A stretch of 64,000 nucleotides of DNA from Lutimaribacter salitolerans (GTDB lineage: Bacteria > Pseudomonadota > Alphaproteobacteria > Rhodobacterales > Rhodobacteraceae). A program made the translations under genes and the position numbers. Within the stretch, counting starts at the first letter, position 1. The number at the start of each line of letters is the position of its first letter. The notes beneath the pieces were generated by a model that was not told the DNA's origin, ran no database searches, and was given only the letters and a program-made list of their open reading frames with translations. This document shows, piece after piece, positions 44,010 to 52,553 of this stretch. The stretch covers positions 58,312 through 122,311 of the forward strand of contig NZ_JBHUDD010000052.1 in assembly GCF_042677865.1 (NCBI RefSeq). Reading direction: 5' to 3'.

Positions 44010-44750
44010 TCAGCCCCCGCGCACGCTGCGGAACGGGGCCGGATCCCACTCACAGGCAAAGCCGTCGCCATCCGGGTCAAGGCCCAGCCGGTCGCGCTCG
44101 GGCCCGCCACGCGCCAGAAAATCCTCTTGCGCGCGGTCGGGCGAGGCATAGGCCGCGCAGTTGCGCTGATAGCGGGCTTCACCCGACAACCCGCCGCGGC
44201 GATAGAGCGCCGTGCCCTTGGGGTTCGTGGTGCGCAGGGCGAAATCAACGATGTTCGGCCCCGAATCGCCCGAGCGTGTGGGCAGTTCGGTCGGCTGCAC
44301 CACCTCGTATTGCGCGCGGTTCTGGGCGATGCGCGCAGCGTCGCTTTCGATGGTGCGCAGCGACGACACGTTGTCGAAATTGTTTTCCTCGCTGATTCCC
44401 TCGGCATTCACCGCGGCTGGCGGCGGGTTCGACGGGCTGGCCTGCAACGGCGCCCCGCCGGGGTTCAGCGCGGCGGCGGTGTCGGCGGCCAGACGTTCGG
44501 CCTCGGACATCTGTTGGTTGCTCTGCTGTGATTGGGCTGACAGGGGCATGTCCCCCGCGCGCGGCGTTTCGTCCGAAATGGCACCGGCGGGTGGCACGGC
44601 CGCACCGATCAGCGCCGCCTCGCGAATGGCCTGCTGACGCTGATAGTCACTGTAGTCGCCAAAGCCGACGCCCGCCCCACTGTCGGGCACGGTCGCACAG
44701 GCGCCAAGGGCAAGGGCCGAAAGGGCCGCAGCAACAAGGGTAACACGCAT
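44010..44750 (-). CDS. Lipoprotein with C-terminal Excalibur calcium-binding domain
   Basis: The 246-residue protein has a lipobox (LSALALGAC, Cys about 18), a long Ala/Pro/Ser/Gln-rich and probably disordered middle, and a C-terminal Excalibur domain: two Cys (RNCAAY and FACEWDP) around LGLDPDGDGFACEW, a DxDxDG calcium-binding loop. It is probably anchored in the envelope; function unknown. It lies between gatA and the amidase on the same strand, which may indicate a cell-wall connection. Confidence 0.85.
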   Translation of the reverse strand: MRVTLVAAALSALALGACATVPDSGAGVGFGDYSDYQRQQAIREAALIGAAVPPAGAISDETPRAGDMPLSAQSQQSNQQMSEAERLAADTAAALNPGGAPLQASPSNPPPAAVNAEGISEENNFDNVSSLRTIESDAARIAQNRAQYEVVQPTELPTRSGDSGPNIVDFALRTTNPKGTALYRRGGLSGEARYQRNCAAYASPDRAQEDFLARGGPERDRLGLDPDGDGFACEWDPAPFRSVRGG

Positions 44751-44785
44751 GGTCTGGATCCTGCCTGATCTGGTTTTCGGGCGGT

Positions 44786-46273
44786 TTACCACCATTTATC
44801 GGGCTTTGCCACAAAACCCGCCGCCTGCTCCAGCGCATAGGCGGTGTTCAGCAAATCACCCTCTTCCCAAGGGCGACCGATCAGTTGCAGACCCAGCGGC
44901 AGCCCCTTGCCATCCAGCCCGGCGGGCACGGAAATGCCCGGCAGCCCGGCCAGGTTGACCGTCACGGTGAACACGTCGTTCAGGAACATCTGCACCGGAT
45001 CGTCCTGCCCCATCTCGCCCAGCCCAAAGGCGGCGCTTGGGGTGGCAGGGGTCAGGATGGCGTCGATGCCATCGGCGAACACAGTTTCAAAATCGCGCTT
45101 GATCAGGGTGCGCACGCGCCGCGCGCGGTTATAGTAAGCGTCGTAGAACCCCGCCGACAGCACATAGGTCCCCACCATGATGCGGCGTTGCACCTCGTGG
45201 CCGAACCCTTCGGCGCGGGTTTTTTCATACATGTCGGTGATGTCATCCCCCTGCGCCAGCGTGGCTCGGTGGCCATAGCGCACCCCGTCATAGCGCGCCA
45301 GGTTGCTCGATGCCTCGGCGGGCGCGATGACGTAATAGGCGGGCAGCGCGTATTTGGTGTGCGGCAGGCTGATGTCGCGCACCTCGGCCCCGGCATCGCG
45401 CAGCATCGCCGTGCCATCGGCCCACAGCTTTTCAATCTCGGCCGGCATGCCATCCATGCGGTATTCGCGCGGGATGCCGATGACCTTGCCGCGAATGTCG
45501 CCGGTCAGCATCGATTCGAAATCGGGCACGGGCAGATCGGCGCTGGTGGAATCCTTGGGATCGTGCCCGCACATCGCCTGCAACATGATGGCGGCGTCGC
45601 GGACATCCTTGGTCATTGGCCCGGCCTGATCCAGACTGCTGGCAAAGGCCACGATGCCCCAGCGCGAACAGCGGCCATAGGTCGGCTTGATCCCGGTGAT
45701 GCCGGTAAAGGCGGCAGGCTGGCGGATCGACCCGCCGGTATCGGTGCCGGTGGCAGCCAGACACAGATCGGCAGACACGGCCGCAGCCGAGCCACCCGAT
45801 GACCCGCCGGGGGTCAGCGCCGTGTCCTCGTTGCCGCGCCGCCACGGGTTGATCACATTGCCATAGACGCTGGTCTCGTTGCTGCTGCCCATGGCGAATT
45901 CGTCCATGTTCAGCTTGCCCAGCATCACCGCGCCCGCGTCTTCCAACTGCTGACCGACGGTCGAATTGTATTCGGGCCTGAATCCCTGCAGGATGCGGCT
46001 GGCGGCCTGACTTGGCACGCCCTTGGTGCAGAACAGGTCCTTGATGCCGATGGGCAGGCCGCACATGGCGGGCGCATCGCCCTGCGCCAGCCGGGCGTCA
46101 GCGGCGCGGGCCTGCTCCAGCGCAATCTCGGGCGTCTTGTGCACGAATGCGCCCAGCGCATCCGCCGCGTCGATGGCCGTCAGGCAGGCCTGTGTCAGCT
46201 CCACGCTGGAAATCTCGCGGGCGCGCAGCTTGTCACGGGCGGCGGCCAGGGTCAGGCGGTTCAGATCGGTCAT
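44786..46273 (-). CDS. gatA: Asp-tRNA(Asn)/Glu-tRNA(Gln) amidotransferase subunit A
   Basis: The 495-residue amidase subunit of GatCAB supplies ammonia from glutamine to misacylated tRNAs. The Ser-cisSer-Lys triad is visible: Lys in PIGIKDLFCTKGV, cis-Ser in GGSSGGSAAAVSA, and the nucleophile Ser in DTGGSIRQPAAF. ALTPGGSSGGS and the overall length are typical. It follows gatC after two bases. gatB is not adjacent, which is common in this order. Confidence 0.97.
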   Translation of the reverse strand: MTDLNRLTLAAARDKLRAREISSVELTQACLTAIDAADALGAFVHKTPEIALEQARAADARLAQGDAPAMCGLPIGIKDLFCTKGVPSQAASRILQGFRPEYNSTVGQQLEDAGAVMLGKLNMDEFAMGSSNETSVYGNVINPWRRGNEDTALTPGGSSGGSAAAVSADLCLAATGTDTGGSIRQPAAFTGITGIKPTYGRCSRWGIVAFASSLDQAGPMTKDVRDAAIMLQAMCGHDPKDSTSADLPVPDFESMLTGDIRGKVIGIPREYRMDGMPAEIEKLWADGTAMLRDAGAEVRDISLPHTKYALPAYYVIAPAEASSNLARYDGVRYGHRATLAQGDDITDMYEKTRAEGFGHEVQRRIMVGTYVLSAGFYDAYYNRARRVRTLIKRDFETVFADGIDAILTPATPSAAFGLGEMGQDDPVQMFLNDVFTVTVNLAGLPGISVPAGLDGKGLPLGLQLIGRPWEEGDLLNTAYALEQAAGFVAKPDKWW

Positions 46274-46275
46274 GA

Positions 46276-46563
46276 TTACTCCACCACCTTGGGGACGGCA
46301 AAGAAGCCTTCGCGCGCGTCCGGTGCATTGCTCAGGACCTTGTCCTGCATGTTGCCATCGGTCACCACGTCCTCGCGCCGCTTCAGGCGCTGGGGGGTAA
46401 CACTGGTCATCGGTTCGACGCCGTCCACATCGACCTCGTTCAACTGCTCGATGAACCCCAGGATGGTGTTGAATTCGGCGGCAAGCGCAGGCAGCGCGTC
46501 AGGCTCGACCTTGATACGGGCGAGTTTTGCCACCTTGGCGGCGGTGTCATGGTCGATCGACAT
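46276..46563 (-). CDS. gatC: Asp-tRNA(Asn)/Glu-tRNA(Gln) amidotransferase subunit C
   Basis: The 95-residue stabilising subunit wraps around GatA-GatB. Features are AAKVAKLARIKVEPDALPALAAEFNTILGFIEQL and VDGVEPMTSVTPQ...REDVVTDG. The start at 46563 follows GGAG at eight bases; 52 extra residues in the open frame overlap the upstream ceramidase-domain gene end and are rejected. Confidence 0.95.
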   Translation of the reverse strand: MSIDHDTAAKVAKLARIKVEPDALPALAAEFNTILGFIEQLNEVDVDGVEPMTSVTPQRLKRREDVVTDGNMQDKVLSNAPDAREGFFAVPKVVE

Positions 46564-46598
46564 ACGGCAATCTCCGGGGTTTTGCGGTCTGATTGCGT

Positions 46599-47255
46599 TT
46601 AGCGCCGCGCGCCCTGACCCGCAAGCATGTGGCGGCGATAAACCTCGATCATCCAGCCCAGCATGACCGCATTCAGGATATGCCACATGAAATGCGTGCC
46701 AAACGGGATCGCATCGCACAGCGGCTCATCCAGCGTGCGAAAGGTCAGCGAGGCGATCAGGATCAGCGCCCCGATCGCCAGCCCGCGCGCCACCTGCGGC
46801 AGACGGTGCCGCAGCAGCCACGCATAGATCAGAATCAGCAGCGGCACCGGCGCATAGGCCGCCGAACTGCCAAGCCCGGGGATCATCGCGAACAGCGGCA
46901 CGGTGGCGGCCGCATAGGGGATGAACAGCGCCGTCAGCGCCAGCGCGGGCCAGACCCGCAGCCCCCAATAGGCGCGGTTGGCGGTGTAGATATACAGCAG
47001 GATATAGCCAAGGATCGGCAGCACATCCATCAGCCCGGTCAGCCGGTTGGCGTGGGTGTGAAACAGCCAGCTTCCCACCCCGATCACGGCCAGCACCACG
47101 CACAGCGCCTGCCCCAGCGGCAGACCCCGCACCCGGGGCCACAGGATCGCCGCCGCGATCACAAAGGCCAGATTCGTCAGAGCGTTGATCGGCTCGGCCC
47201 AGTAGTCGGGCCCCAATCGTTCGCAATAGGCATCTACCTGCTCGGTCCAGTCCAT
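46599..47255 (-). CDS. Ceramidase-domain (CREST-like) membrane protein
   Basis: The 218-residue protein has about seven hydrophobic segments. N-terminal WTEQVDAYCERLGPDYWAEPINALTNLAF, the His of SWLFHTHANRLTGLMDVLPI and the His pair of FGTHFMWHILNA match the alkaline ceramidase/CREST pattern, where such residues bind zinc. It would hydrolyse an amide lipid in the membrane, but sphingolipid substrates are unproven here. The start MDWTEQ is preceded by GGGGGTGG. Confidence 0.8.
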   Translation of the reverse strand: MDWTEQVDAYCERLGPDYWAEPINALTNLAFVIAAAILWPRVRGLPLGQALCVVLAVIGVGSWLFHTHANRLTGLMDVLPILGYILLYIYTANRAYWGLRVWPALALTALFIPYAAATVPLFAMIPGLGSSAAYAPVPLLILIYAWLLRHRLPQVARGLAIGALILIASLTFRTLDEPLCDAIPFGTHFMWHILNAVMLGWMIEVYRRHMLAGQGARR

Positions 47256-47369
47256 CGCCACCCCCTGTCGCAGAAATACGCCCCGACCGCGCCGGTTCAA
47301 TCCCCCTTTTCACGCGGGCGCACCATGTTACCTTGCCCGCGACACAGAAACACCCGAGGGAGGGAAAAG

Positions 47370-48062
47370 ATGCAGATCACATGGATGGGGCACGGATCGT
47401 TTCGGATCGAGATCGCAGGGCAGGTCCTGCTGGTCGATCCTTGGCTGACCGGCAACCCGATGCTGCCCGAGGATCAGCACGAGGCGGCACTGGCCGGGGC
47501 CACGCATATCCTGCTGACCCATGCGCATTTCGATCATATCGTGGACGCGCTGCCGCTGGCGCGGCGCCTGAAGGTGCCCGTGGTCGGCCAGTATGACCTG
47601 ATGGCGCATTGGGAAGAGCACGAGTCGATCGAGACCATCGGCTTCAACAAGGGCGGCACCGTCGATCTGGGCGGGCCCAAGGTGACGATGGTGCATGCGG
47701 TGCATTCCACCAGCATGGCCACCGATCAGGGGCCCAAGGTCGTGGGCAGCGAATGCGGCTTCATGATCGAAGGCGACGGGCACGTGATCTATCTGTCCGG
47801 CGACACGGATGTGATGGCCGACATGAAGGTGTTCAACGACCTGCACAAACCCGATATCGGCATCCTGTCAGCAGGCGGTCATTTCACCATGGACATGAAG
47901 CGCGCGGCCTATGCCGCCAAGACCTTCTTTGATTTCAAGACGGTGATCCCCTGCCACTACAAGACTTTCCCGCTGCTGGAACAATCCGCGGATGAGATGA
48001 AAGCCGCCCTGCCCGGCGTCGATGTGATCGAGGCCGAGGTGATGAAGCCGATGTCGTTCTGA
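47370..48062 (+). CDS. Metal-dependent hydrolase, UPF0173 (metallo-beta-lactamase fold)
   Basis: The 230-residue protein begins MQITWMGHGSFRIEIAGQ and carries the metal-binding HAHFDH of LTHAHFDHIVDAL, a His in VVGQYDLMAHWEE, SGDTDVMADM and the final CHYKTFP. This is the UPF0173/YtkL-like family; substrate unknown. GAGGGAGGG precedes the ATG at 47370. The long open frame starting at 46593 is a chance extension. It diverges from the ceramidase-domain gene. Confidence 0.9.
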   Translation: MQITWMGHGSFRIEIAGQVLLVDPWLTGNPMLPEDQHEAALAGATHILLTHAHFDHIVDALPLARRLKVPVVGQYDLMAHWEEHESIETIGFNKGGTVDLGGPKVTMVHAVHSTSMATDQGPKVVGSECGFMIEGDGHVIYLSGDTDVMADMKVFNDLHKPDIGILSAGGHFTMDMKRAAYAAKTFFDFKTVIPCHYKTFPLLEQSADEMKAALPGVDVIEAEVMKPMSF

Positions 48063-48083
48063 CACGCGGTTTTCACCAAGGCA

Positions 48084-48120
48084 CCGGCACGGCCATCCGC
48101 AGGTTTGATGGCCGTGCCGG
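48084..48120. terminator. Bidirectional hairpin after the UPF0173 hydrolase
   Basis: CCGGCACGGCCATC and GATGGCCGTGCCGG form a perfect 14-bp stem (9-base loop) between convergent genes, followed on the plus strand by CCCGGGTTTT. Confidence 0.8.
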
Positions 48121-48203
48121 CCCGGGTTTTCGTGGTTCCACCGAAGCTCACGGATCAGCATGTCCGCCGACGCCCCGAAACCGCGCTGGTCATGCGCCGG
48201 AGT

Positions 48204-48563
48204 TCATGCGCCTGTATCGACCGCCAGCAAGGCGACTGGCGCATCTTCTTCTCGCGCGAAATCCAGCGGCTGCTGATCGCTGACTTCGGTCATGCGCTTG
48301 AACTCGTATTGCATCTCGCCCGCATCCTCGGCGGCGGCGACGATCAGGCAGCGTTTCAGATGCACCGCGCCATCATACAGATCCACCAGACCGCGCAGGC
48401 CCGGCACGACCTCGGCCTCCACGGCGAACCCGTCATCCCAGATGCGCAGCACCGGGTGGCGTTTGCCATCCACTTCGACCCGTAGCCGGTTGCGCTTGCG
48501 CCCCGCCTGTTTGCGCGCGGCGTCAAGACCGGCCTGCACTTCCCGTGGCACAAAGGTGGACAT
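48204..48563 (-). CDS. Conserved small protein, possibly PilZ-like
   Basis: The 119-residue soluble protein begins MSTFVPREVQAGLDAARKQA, followed by basic GRKRNRLRVEVDGKRHPVLRIWDDGFAVEAE and strands LVDLYDGAVHLKRCLIVAA. The Arg-rich segment before a beta-rich domain resembles PilZ proteins, but the DxSxxG motif is not evident, so c-di-GMP binding is not claimed. AGGAG at eight bases supports the start at 48563. The length and codon use look genuine. Confidence 0.7.
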   Translation of the reverse strand: MSTFVPREVQAGLDAARKQAGRKRNRLRVEVDGKRHPVLRIWDDGFAVEAEVVPGLRGLVDLYDGAVHLKRCLIVAAAEDAGEMQYEFKRMTEVSDQQPLDFAREEDAPVALLAVDTGA

Positions 48564-48613
48564 CACAGAATCTCCTGAAACACCCATTCAGGATGCCGCA
48601 TCAAACCTTTTCG

Positions 48614-49465
48614 TCAAGTTAATCCCGCAACATCAAAGCCTTTTTCACTCAGCCCGAGGATCCAGCCCTCTTCCATCCGCACGCCAGGCGGTTGCCCGAG
48701 CGGCGCGTCCAGCGCCCCGGCCAGCCGCCCCTGTCGCGCCCAGGCGGCCAGCCGCAACGCCACGTCGCGCACCTGCACCGCATCGCGCACGCGCGCCGGA
48801 TCAACCCCAACCGGCCACAGCGACGGGAACACCTCGGCCAGCACAACGCCCGCATCAGACGGCCATTCAAAGGGCCAGACCGCCGCCCCCGTCGCCTGCC
48901 GCAGCCGTTCCAGCATGGCAATCCCGGTCAGGGCCTGCCCGCCCACCGATCCGGCACCCGACAGTTTCCAGACCTCCTGCGCCCCCGGCGCCAGACCGTC
49001 ACAGATGCGTCGGTTGACCGGCAGCACACCGCCCCAGCCCGCGGGCTTCAGCCGAGGCAACCCCGCAACATCCCGCTTCAGCCCGTTGCCCCAGAACGGG
49101 CCCGGTGCATCGAACAGCCCGTTCAGGTCGCCGCCCACGTCAAAACGGTTGTTGGCGTTCTTCGGCCCCTCCTGCACCCGCGCGGCCAGCGCGGCCCAGA
49201 CCGCGCGCCAGCTCCCCGGGCCCAGCCGCGCCGACAGCCCCGCAGGATAGCCAAAGGCAAAATCGAACCCCGCCAGCACGCGCCGCCCGGCCCGTGCCTC
49301 TTCGCTCAGCAGCGCGCGCAACCCCGCCTCGGCCTCGGCCCGGGTGGCCGGGTTGTGCAGCACCAGCCCGCCACCGCGCAGCACCGCGATCCAGATGCTG
49401 TCCTTGCCGGTGCGCGGCACCCCGGCCGCCGACCAGTCCACGATCACAAAGGTATCAAACATCAT
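48614..49465 (-). CDS. DUF429-like (RNase H-fold) protein
   Basis: The 283-residue protein shows the spaced acidic motifs of the DUF429/RNase H-like group: an opening FVIVDWSAAG, then RVLAGFDFAFGYPAGL, and later VVLAEVFPSLWPV. Homologues in Rhodobacterales have been labelled molybdopterin-guanine dinucleotide biosynthesis proteins without clear basis; I do not support that name. No signal or membrane segment is seen. An ATG at 49462 is equally possible. Confidence 0.7.
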   Translation of the reverse strand: MMFDTFVIVDWSAAGVPRTGKDSIWIAVLRGGGLVLHNPATRAEAEAGLRALLSEEARAGRRVLAGFDFAFGYPAGLSARLGPGSWRAVWAALAARVQEGPKNANNRFDVGGDLNGLFDAPGPFWGNGLKRDVAGLPRLKPAGWGGVLPVNRRICDGLAPGAQEVWKLSGAGSVGGQALTGIAMLERLRQATGAAVWPFEWPSDAGVVLAEVFPSLWPVGVDPARVRDAVQVRDVALRLAAWARQGRLAGALDAPLGQPPGVRMEEGWILGLSEKGFDVAGLT

Positions 49466-49558
49466 GTGCACCCATGCAGTGACCATGCGCGCCTATCCCC
49501 GTTTTCGCGCGCCCATGCACCAACTAGATCAAGATCAACGCAATCAAAGGAGGCCACA

Positions 49559-50533
49559 ATGGGCCAGCTCGTCAACGGCACTTGGCACGACACATGGTAT
49601 GACACCTCGAAAACCGGGGGGAAATTCGTGCGCTCCACCGCAGGTTTCCGCAACTGGATCACCCCGGACGGCAGCGCAGGCCCGTCAGGCGACGCCGGTT
49701 TCAAGGCCGAGGCCGACCGCTATCATCTCTACGTCTCCTATGCCTGCCCCTGGGCGCACCGCACGCTGATCTTCCGCGCCCTCAAGGGGTTGGAGGATCT
49801 GATCACCGTGTCCGCCGTGCATCCCGACATGCTGTCGGATGGCTGGACCTTCGACACCGATTTCGACGGGGCCACGGGCGACACGCTGTTCGGTGAACCC
49901 TACCTGCGCAACATCTACCTGCGCGCCGATCCCGAAATTTCGGGCCGCGTGACCGTGCCGGTGCTCTGGGACAAGAAAACCAACACCATCGTGTCCAACG
50001 AATCGGCCGAGATCATTCGCATGCTCAACTCGGCCTTCGACGGGCTGACCGGCAATAGCGACGATTACTGGCCCGCCGAACTGCGCGACGCGATCGAGCC
50101 GATCAACGCCCGCATCTATGACACGATCAACAACGGCGTCTACAAATCCGGCTTTGCCACCAGCCAAGAGGCTTATGAAGAGGCGGTGATCCCCCTGTTC
50201 GACAGTCTCGACTGGCTGGAAAAACATCTGTCGGAAAACCGTTACCTGATGGGTGAGCGGCTGACCGAGGCCGACTGGCGCCTGTTCACCACGCTGGTCC
50301 GGTTCGATCCGGTCTATCACGGGCATTTCAAATGCAACCGCGCCCGGATCGTGGATTACCCCAACCTCTGGGGCTACACGCGCGAGCTGTATCAATGGCC
50401 CGGCGTGCGCGACACGGTGCATATGGACCATATCACGCGGCACTATCACTACAGCCACGATACCATCAATCCCAACCGGATCGTGCCCATTGGCCCGGAT
50501 CTGGATTTCGACGCCCCCCACGGGCGCGGATAA
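49559..50533 (+). CDS. Glutathionyl-hydroquinone reductase (Xi-class GST)
   Basis: The 324-residue enzyme reduces glutathionyl-hydroquinones to hydroquinones with glutathione. The catalytic Cys is in SYACPWAHRTLIFRALKGLE (CPWA), NESAEIIRML is the GSH-binding motif, and C-terminal FVRFDPVYHGHFKCN and YPNLWGYTRELYQWPGV are the Xi-class (YqjG/PcpF/ECM4) signature. AAAGGAGG directly upstream sets the ATG at 49559. The very long open frame from 48692 is antisense to the DUF429-like gene and rejected. Confidence 0.95.
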   Translation: MGQLVNGTWHDTWYDTSKTGGKFVRSTAGFRNWITPDGSAGPSGDAGFKAEADRYHLYVSYACPWAHRTLIFRALKGLEDLITVSAVHPDMLSDGWTFDTDFDGATGDTLFGEPYLRNIYLRADPEISGRVTVPVLWDKKTNTIVSNESAEIIRMLNSAFDGLTGNSDDYWPAELRDAIEPINARIYDTINNGVYKSGFATSQEAYEEAVIPLFDSLDWLEKHLSENRYLMGERLTEADWRLFTTLVRFDPVYHGHFKCNRARIVDYPNLWGYTRELYQWPGVRDTVHMDHITRHYHYSHDTINPNRIVPIGPDLDFDAPHGRG

Positions 50534-50597
50534 AAAGGTTGAGAATCCGGCAGCGCTGCGTTTCATGGTGCCCAAACCCTGACAACGCGGCGCACCC

Positions 50598-51599
50598 ATG
50601 GCCCAGACCGATCGAACCCCACGCGACCATGGCGGCGACCTCGACGCCGCCATGGCGCAATTCGGCGGCACCCGCGACAGCTGGCTGGACCTGTCCACCG
50701 GCATAAACCCGGTGCCCTATCCTCTGCCCGACCTGCCGTCCGATGCCTGGACGGCGCTGCCTGACGCCCGCGCGCAGGCCCGGCTGGTGCAGGCCGCGCG
50801 TCAGCACTGGCGCGTCCCCGCAGGAGCCGAAATCCTGCCCGCGCCCGGCGCCTCGGCCCTGATCGCGCAGATGCCGCGCCTTGCCACGCCGGGCCGGGTG
50901 CATATCCCCCAGCCCACTTATAACGAGCATGCCGCAGCCTTTGTCGCCCATGGCTGGGCCTTGGCCGACCTGCCGCAACAGGCCGACGCGCAGGTCATCG
51001 TGCATCCCAACAACCCCACAGGGCGCTGGTATGACAGCAGCGTGCTGACCGCTCCGCTGGTGGTGATCGACGAGAGCTTCGCCGATGTCGCCCCCGACCG
51101 CTCGCTGATCGCGCAGGCCGCCTTGCCCGGGCGCGTGGTGCTCAAAAGCTTTGGCAAGTTCTGGGGGCTGGCCGGCCTGCGGCTGGGCTTTGCCATCGCG
51201 CAGCCCGGAACCATCGCTCAGCTCGCCGAATGGCTTGGGCCTTGGCCGGTACCCGGCCCCGCGCTGGCCATCGGTGCCGCCGCACTCGAAGATCCCGAAT
51301 GGGCCCGCGAAACCCGCGCCCGGCTGAACGAGGATGCCGCCCATCTGGACGCACTGATGCAACGCGCGGGCGCACGGGCCCTGGGGGGCACATCGTTGTT
51401 CCGGCTCTACGAGGTGCCCAATGCCGCAGGCTGGCAGGCCGATCTCGCCCGCCATCACGTCTGGAGCCGGATCTTCCCGTGGTCCGCCACCGACCTGCGC
51501 CTCGGCCTGCCCCATCCCGACCGCTGGGGGCAGATCGAATCCGCTCTCGGGACGGTGGGTGGGGCGATGCCGAAGGCGAGCGTCACCAACCGTCCATGA
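50598..51599 (+). CDS. cobC: Threonine-phosphate decarboxylase-like aminotransferase CobC
   Basis: This fold-type I PLP enzyme of cobalamin synthesis provides the aminopropanol moiety. The 333-residue protein has HGGDLDAAMAQFGG, STGINPVPYP, NNPTGRW, and the PLP Lys (about 187) in LKSFGKFWGLAGLRLGF. The last 16 residues (from GTVGGAMPKA) are encoded by a dispersed palindromic repeat and look added to a normal C-terminus. It overlaps cobD by four bases. Confidence 0.93.
   Translation: MAQTDRTPRDHGGDLDAAMAQFGGTRDSWLDLSTGINPVPYPLPDLPSDAWTALPDARAQARLVQAARQHWRVPAGAEILPAPGASALIAQMPRLATPGRVHIPQPTYNEHAAAFVAHGWALADLPQQADAQVIVHPNNPTGRWYDSSVLTAPLVVIDESFADVAPDRSLIAQAALPGRVVLKSFGKFWGLAGLRLGFAIAQPGTIAQLAEWLGPWPVPGPALAIGAAALEDPEWARETRARLNEDAAHLDALMQRAGARALGGTSLFRLYEVPNAAGWQADLARHHVWSRIFPWSATDLRLGLPHPDRWGQIESALGTVGGAMPKASVTNRP
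51550..51595. repeat. GGGACGG..GGGGCGATGC..GCGAGCGTCACC repeat, copy B
   Basis: GGGACGGTGGGTGGGGCGAT, GCCGAAGGCGAGCGTCACC and AACCGTCC form an imperfect hairpin closed by GGACGGT/ACCGTCC-type arms. The unit lies inside the 3-prime end of cobC, adding its final residues and bringing the stop onto the cobD start. Confidence 0.65.
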
Positions 51600-52492
51600 C
51601 CCTCACATTCGCCATGCTCCTCGACGCCCTGCTGGGCGAGCCGCGCTGGCTGTGGTCACGCGCGCCGCACCCGGCGGTCCTGATGGGCCGCGCCGTGGGC
51701 TGGTGCGACAGCCGGTTCAACCGCGGCACCGCCCGACGGGCCAAAGGCGTGCTGGTCATGGCCGCTCTGTGCCTGTGTGCCGGGGTGCTGGGCGGCTTGC
51801 TTTCGCTGGGCGGTCCGGTGGTTGAAATCCTCGTCGCTGCCATCCTGCTGGCGCAGAAATCGCTGGTCGATCACGTCGCCGCTGTCGCCACCGGCCTGCG
51901 GCAGGGTCTGCCGCAGGGCCGCGCCGCCGTGGCGATGATCGTCAGCCGCGACACCACCGCGATGGACCTGTCGGCCACCGCCCGCGCCGCCATCGAAAGC
52001 GCTGCGGAAAACCTCTCGGATGGGGTGATCGCGCCGGCCTTCTGGTTCGCCGTGGCCGGACTGCCCGGGCTGCTGATCTACAAGATCACCAACACCGCCG
52101 ACAGCATGGTGGGCTACCGCACCCCCCGGCACGAACAATTCGGCTGGGCCGCCGCGCGGCTTGACGACCTGCTCAACCTGATCCCTGCGCGCCTGACCGC
52201 GCTGCTGATCGCCACCTGTGCCGGGCGCTGGCGCGACCTGCCCGCCATCCGCGCGGATGCGCGCCTGCACCGCTCGCCCAACGCAGGCTGGCCCGAGGCC
52301 GCGATGGCCCGCGCGCTGGGCATCGCCCTGTCAGGCCCACGCGCCTATGACGGGGCCATGCGCGATTTTCCATGGGTCAACGGCGCGGGCCGCCGCCCCC
52401 TTGGCCCGCGCGACATCGACGCCGCCATCCGCCTGTTGTGGCAGGCCTGGGCGCTGGCCCTTGGCCTGTCCCTGCTGATGGCGCTGACGTGA
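51596..52492 (+). CDS. cobD: Adenosylcobinamide-phosphate synthase CobD/CbiB
   Basis: The 298-residue membrane enzyme joins the aminopropanol (phosphate) arm to adenosylcobyric acid. Evidence: N-terminal FAMLLDALLGEPRWLWSRAPHPAVLMG, ARAAIESAAENLSDGVIAPAFW and KITNTADSMVGYR, all family blocks, with several membrane helices. The ATG at 51596 forms ATGA with the cobC stop. B12 made by this pathway is the cofactor of Ecm encoded at 25 kb. Confidence 0.95.
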   Translation: MTLTFAMLLDALLGEPRWLWSRAPHPAVLMGRAVGWCDSRFNRGTARRAKGVLVMAALCLCAGVLGGLLSLGGPVVEILVAAILLAQKSLVDHVAAVATGLRQGLPQGRAAVAMIVSRDTTAMDLSATARAAIESAAENLSDGVIAPAFWFAVAGLPGLLIYKITNTADSMVGYRTPRHEQFGWAAARLDDLLNLIPARLTALLIATCAGRWRDLPAIRADARLHRSPNAGWPEAAMARALGIALSGPRAYDGAMRDFPWVNGAGRRPLGPRDIDAAIRLLWQAWALALGLSLLMALT

Positions 52493-52553
52493 GTTGCAAC
52501 CCCGCGCCGCGCAGGGATAGTGTCGCGCGACCACTGCCAACAGGATTGCACAG

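Noticed and set aside
48614..49465. Molybdopterin-guanine dinucleotide biosynthesis annotation for the DUF429-like gene
   Set aside because: No MobA/MobB motifs (nucleotidyltransferase or P-loop) are present; only RNase H-like acidic motifs are seen.
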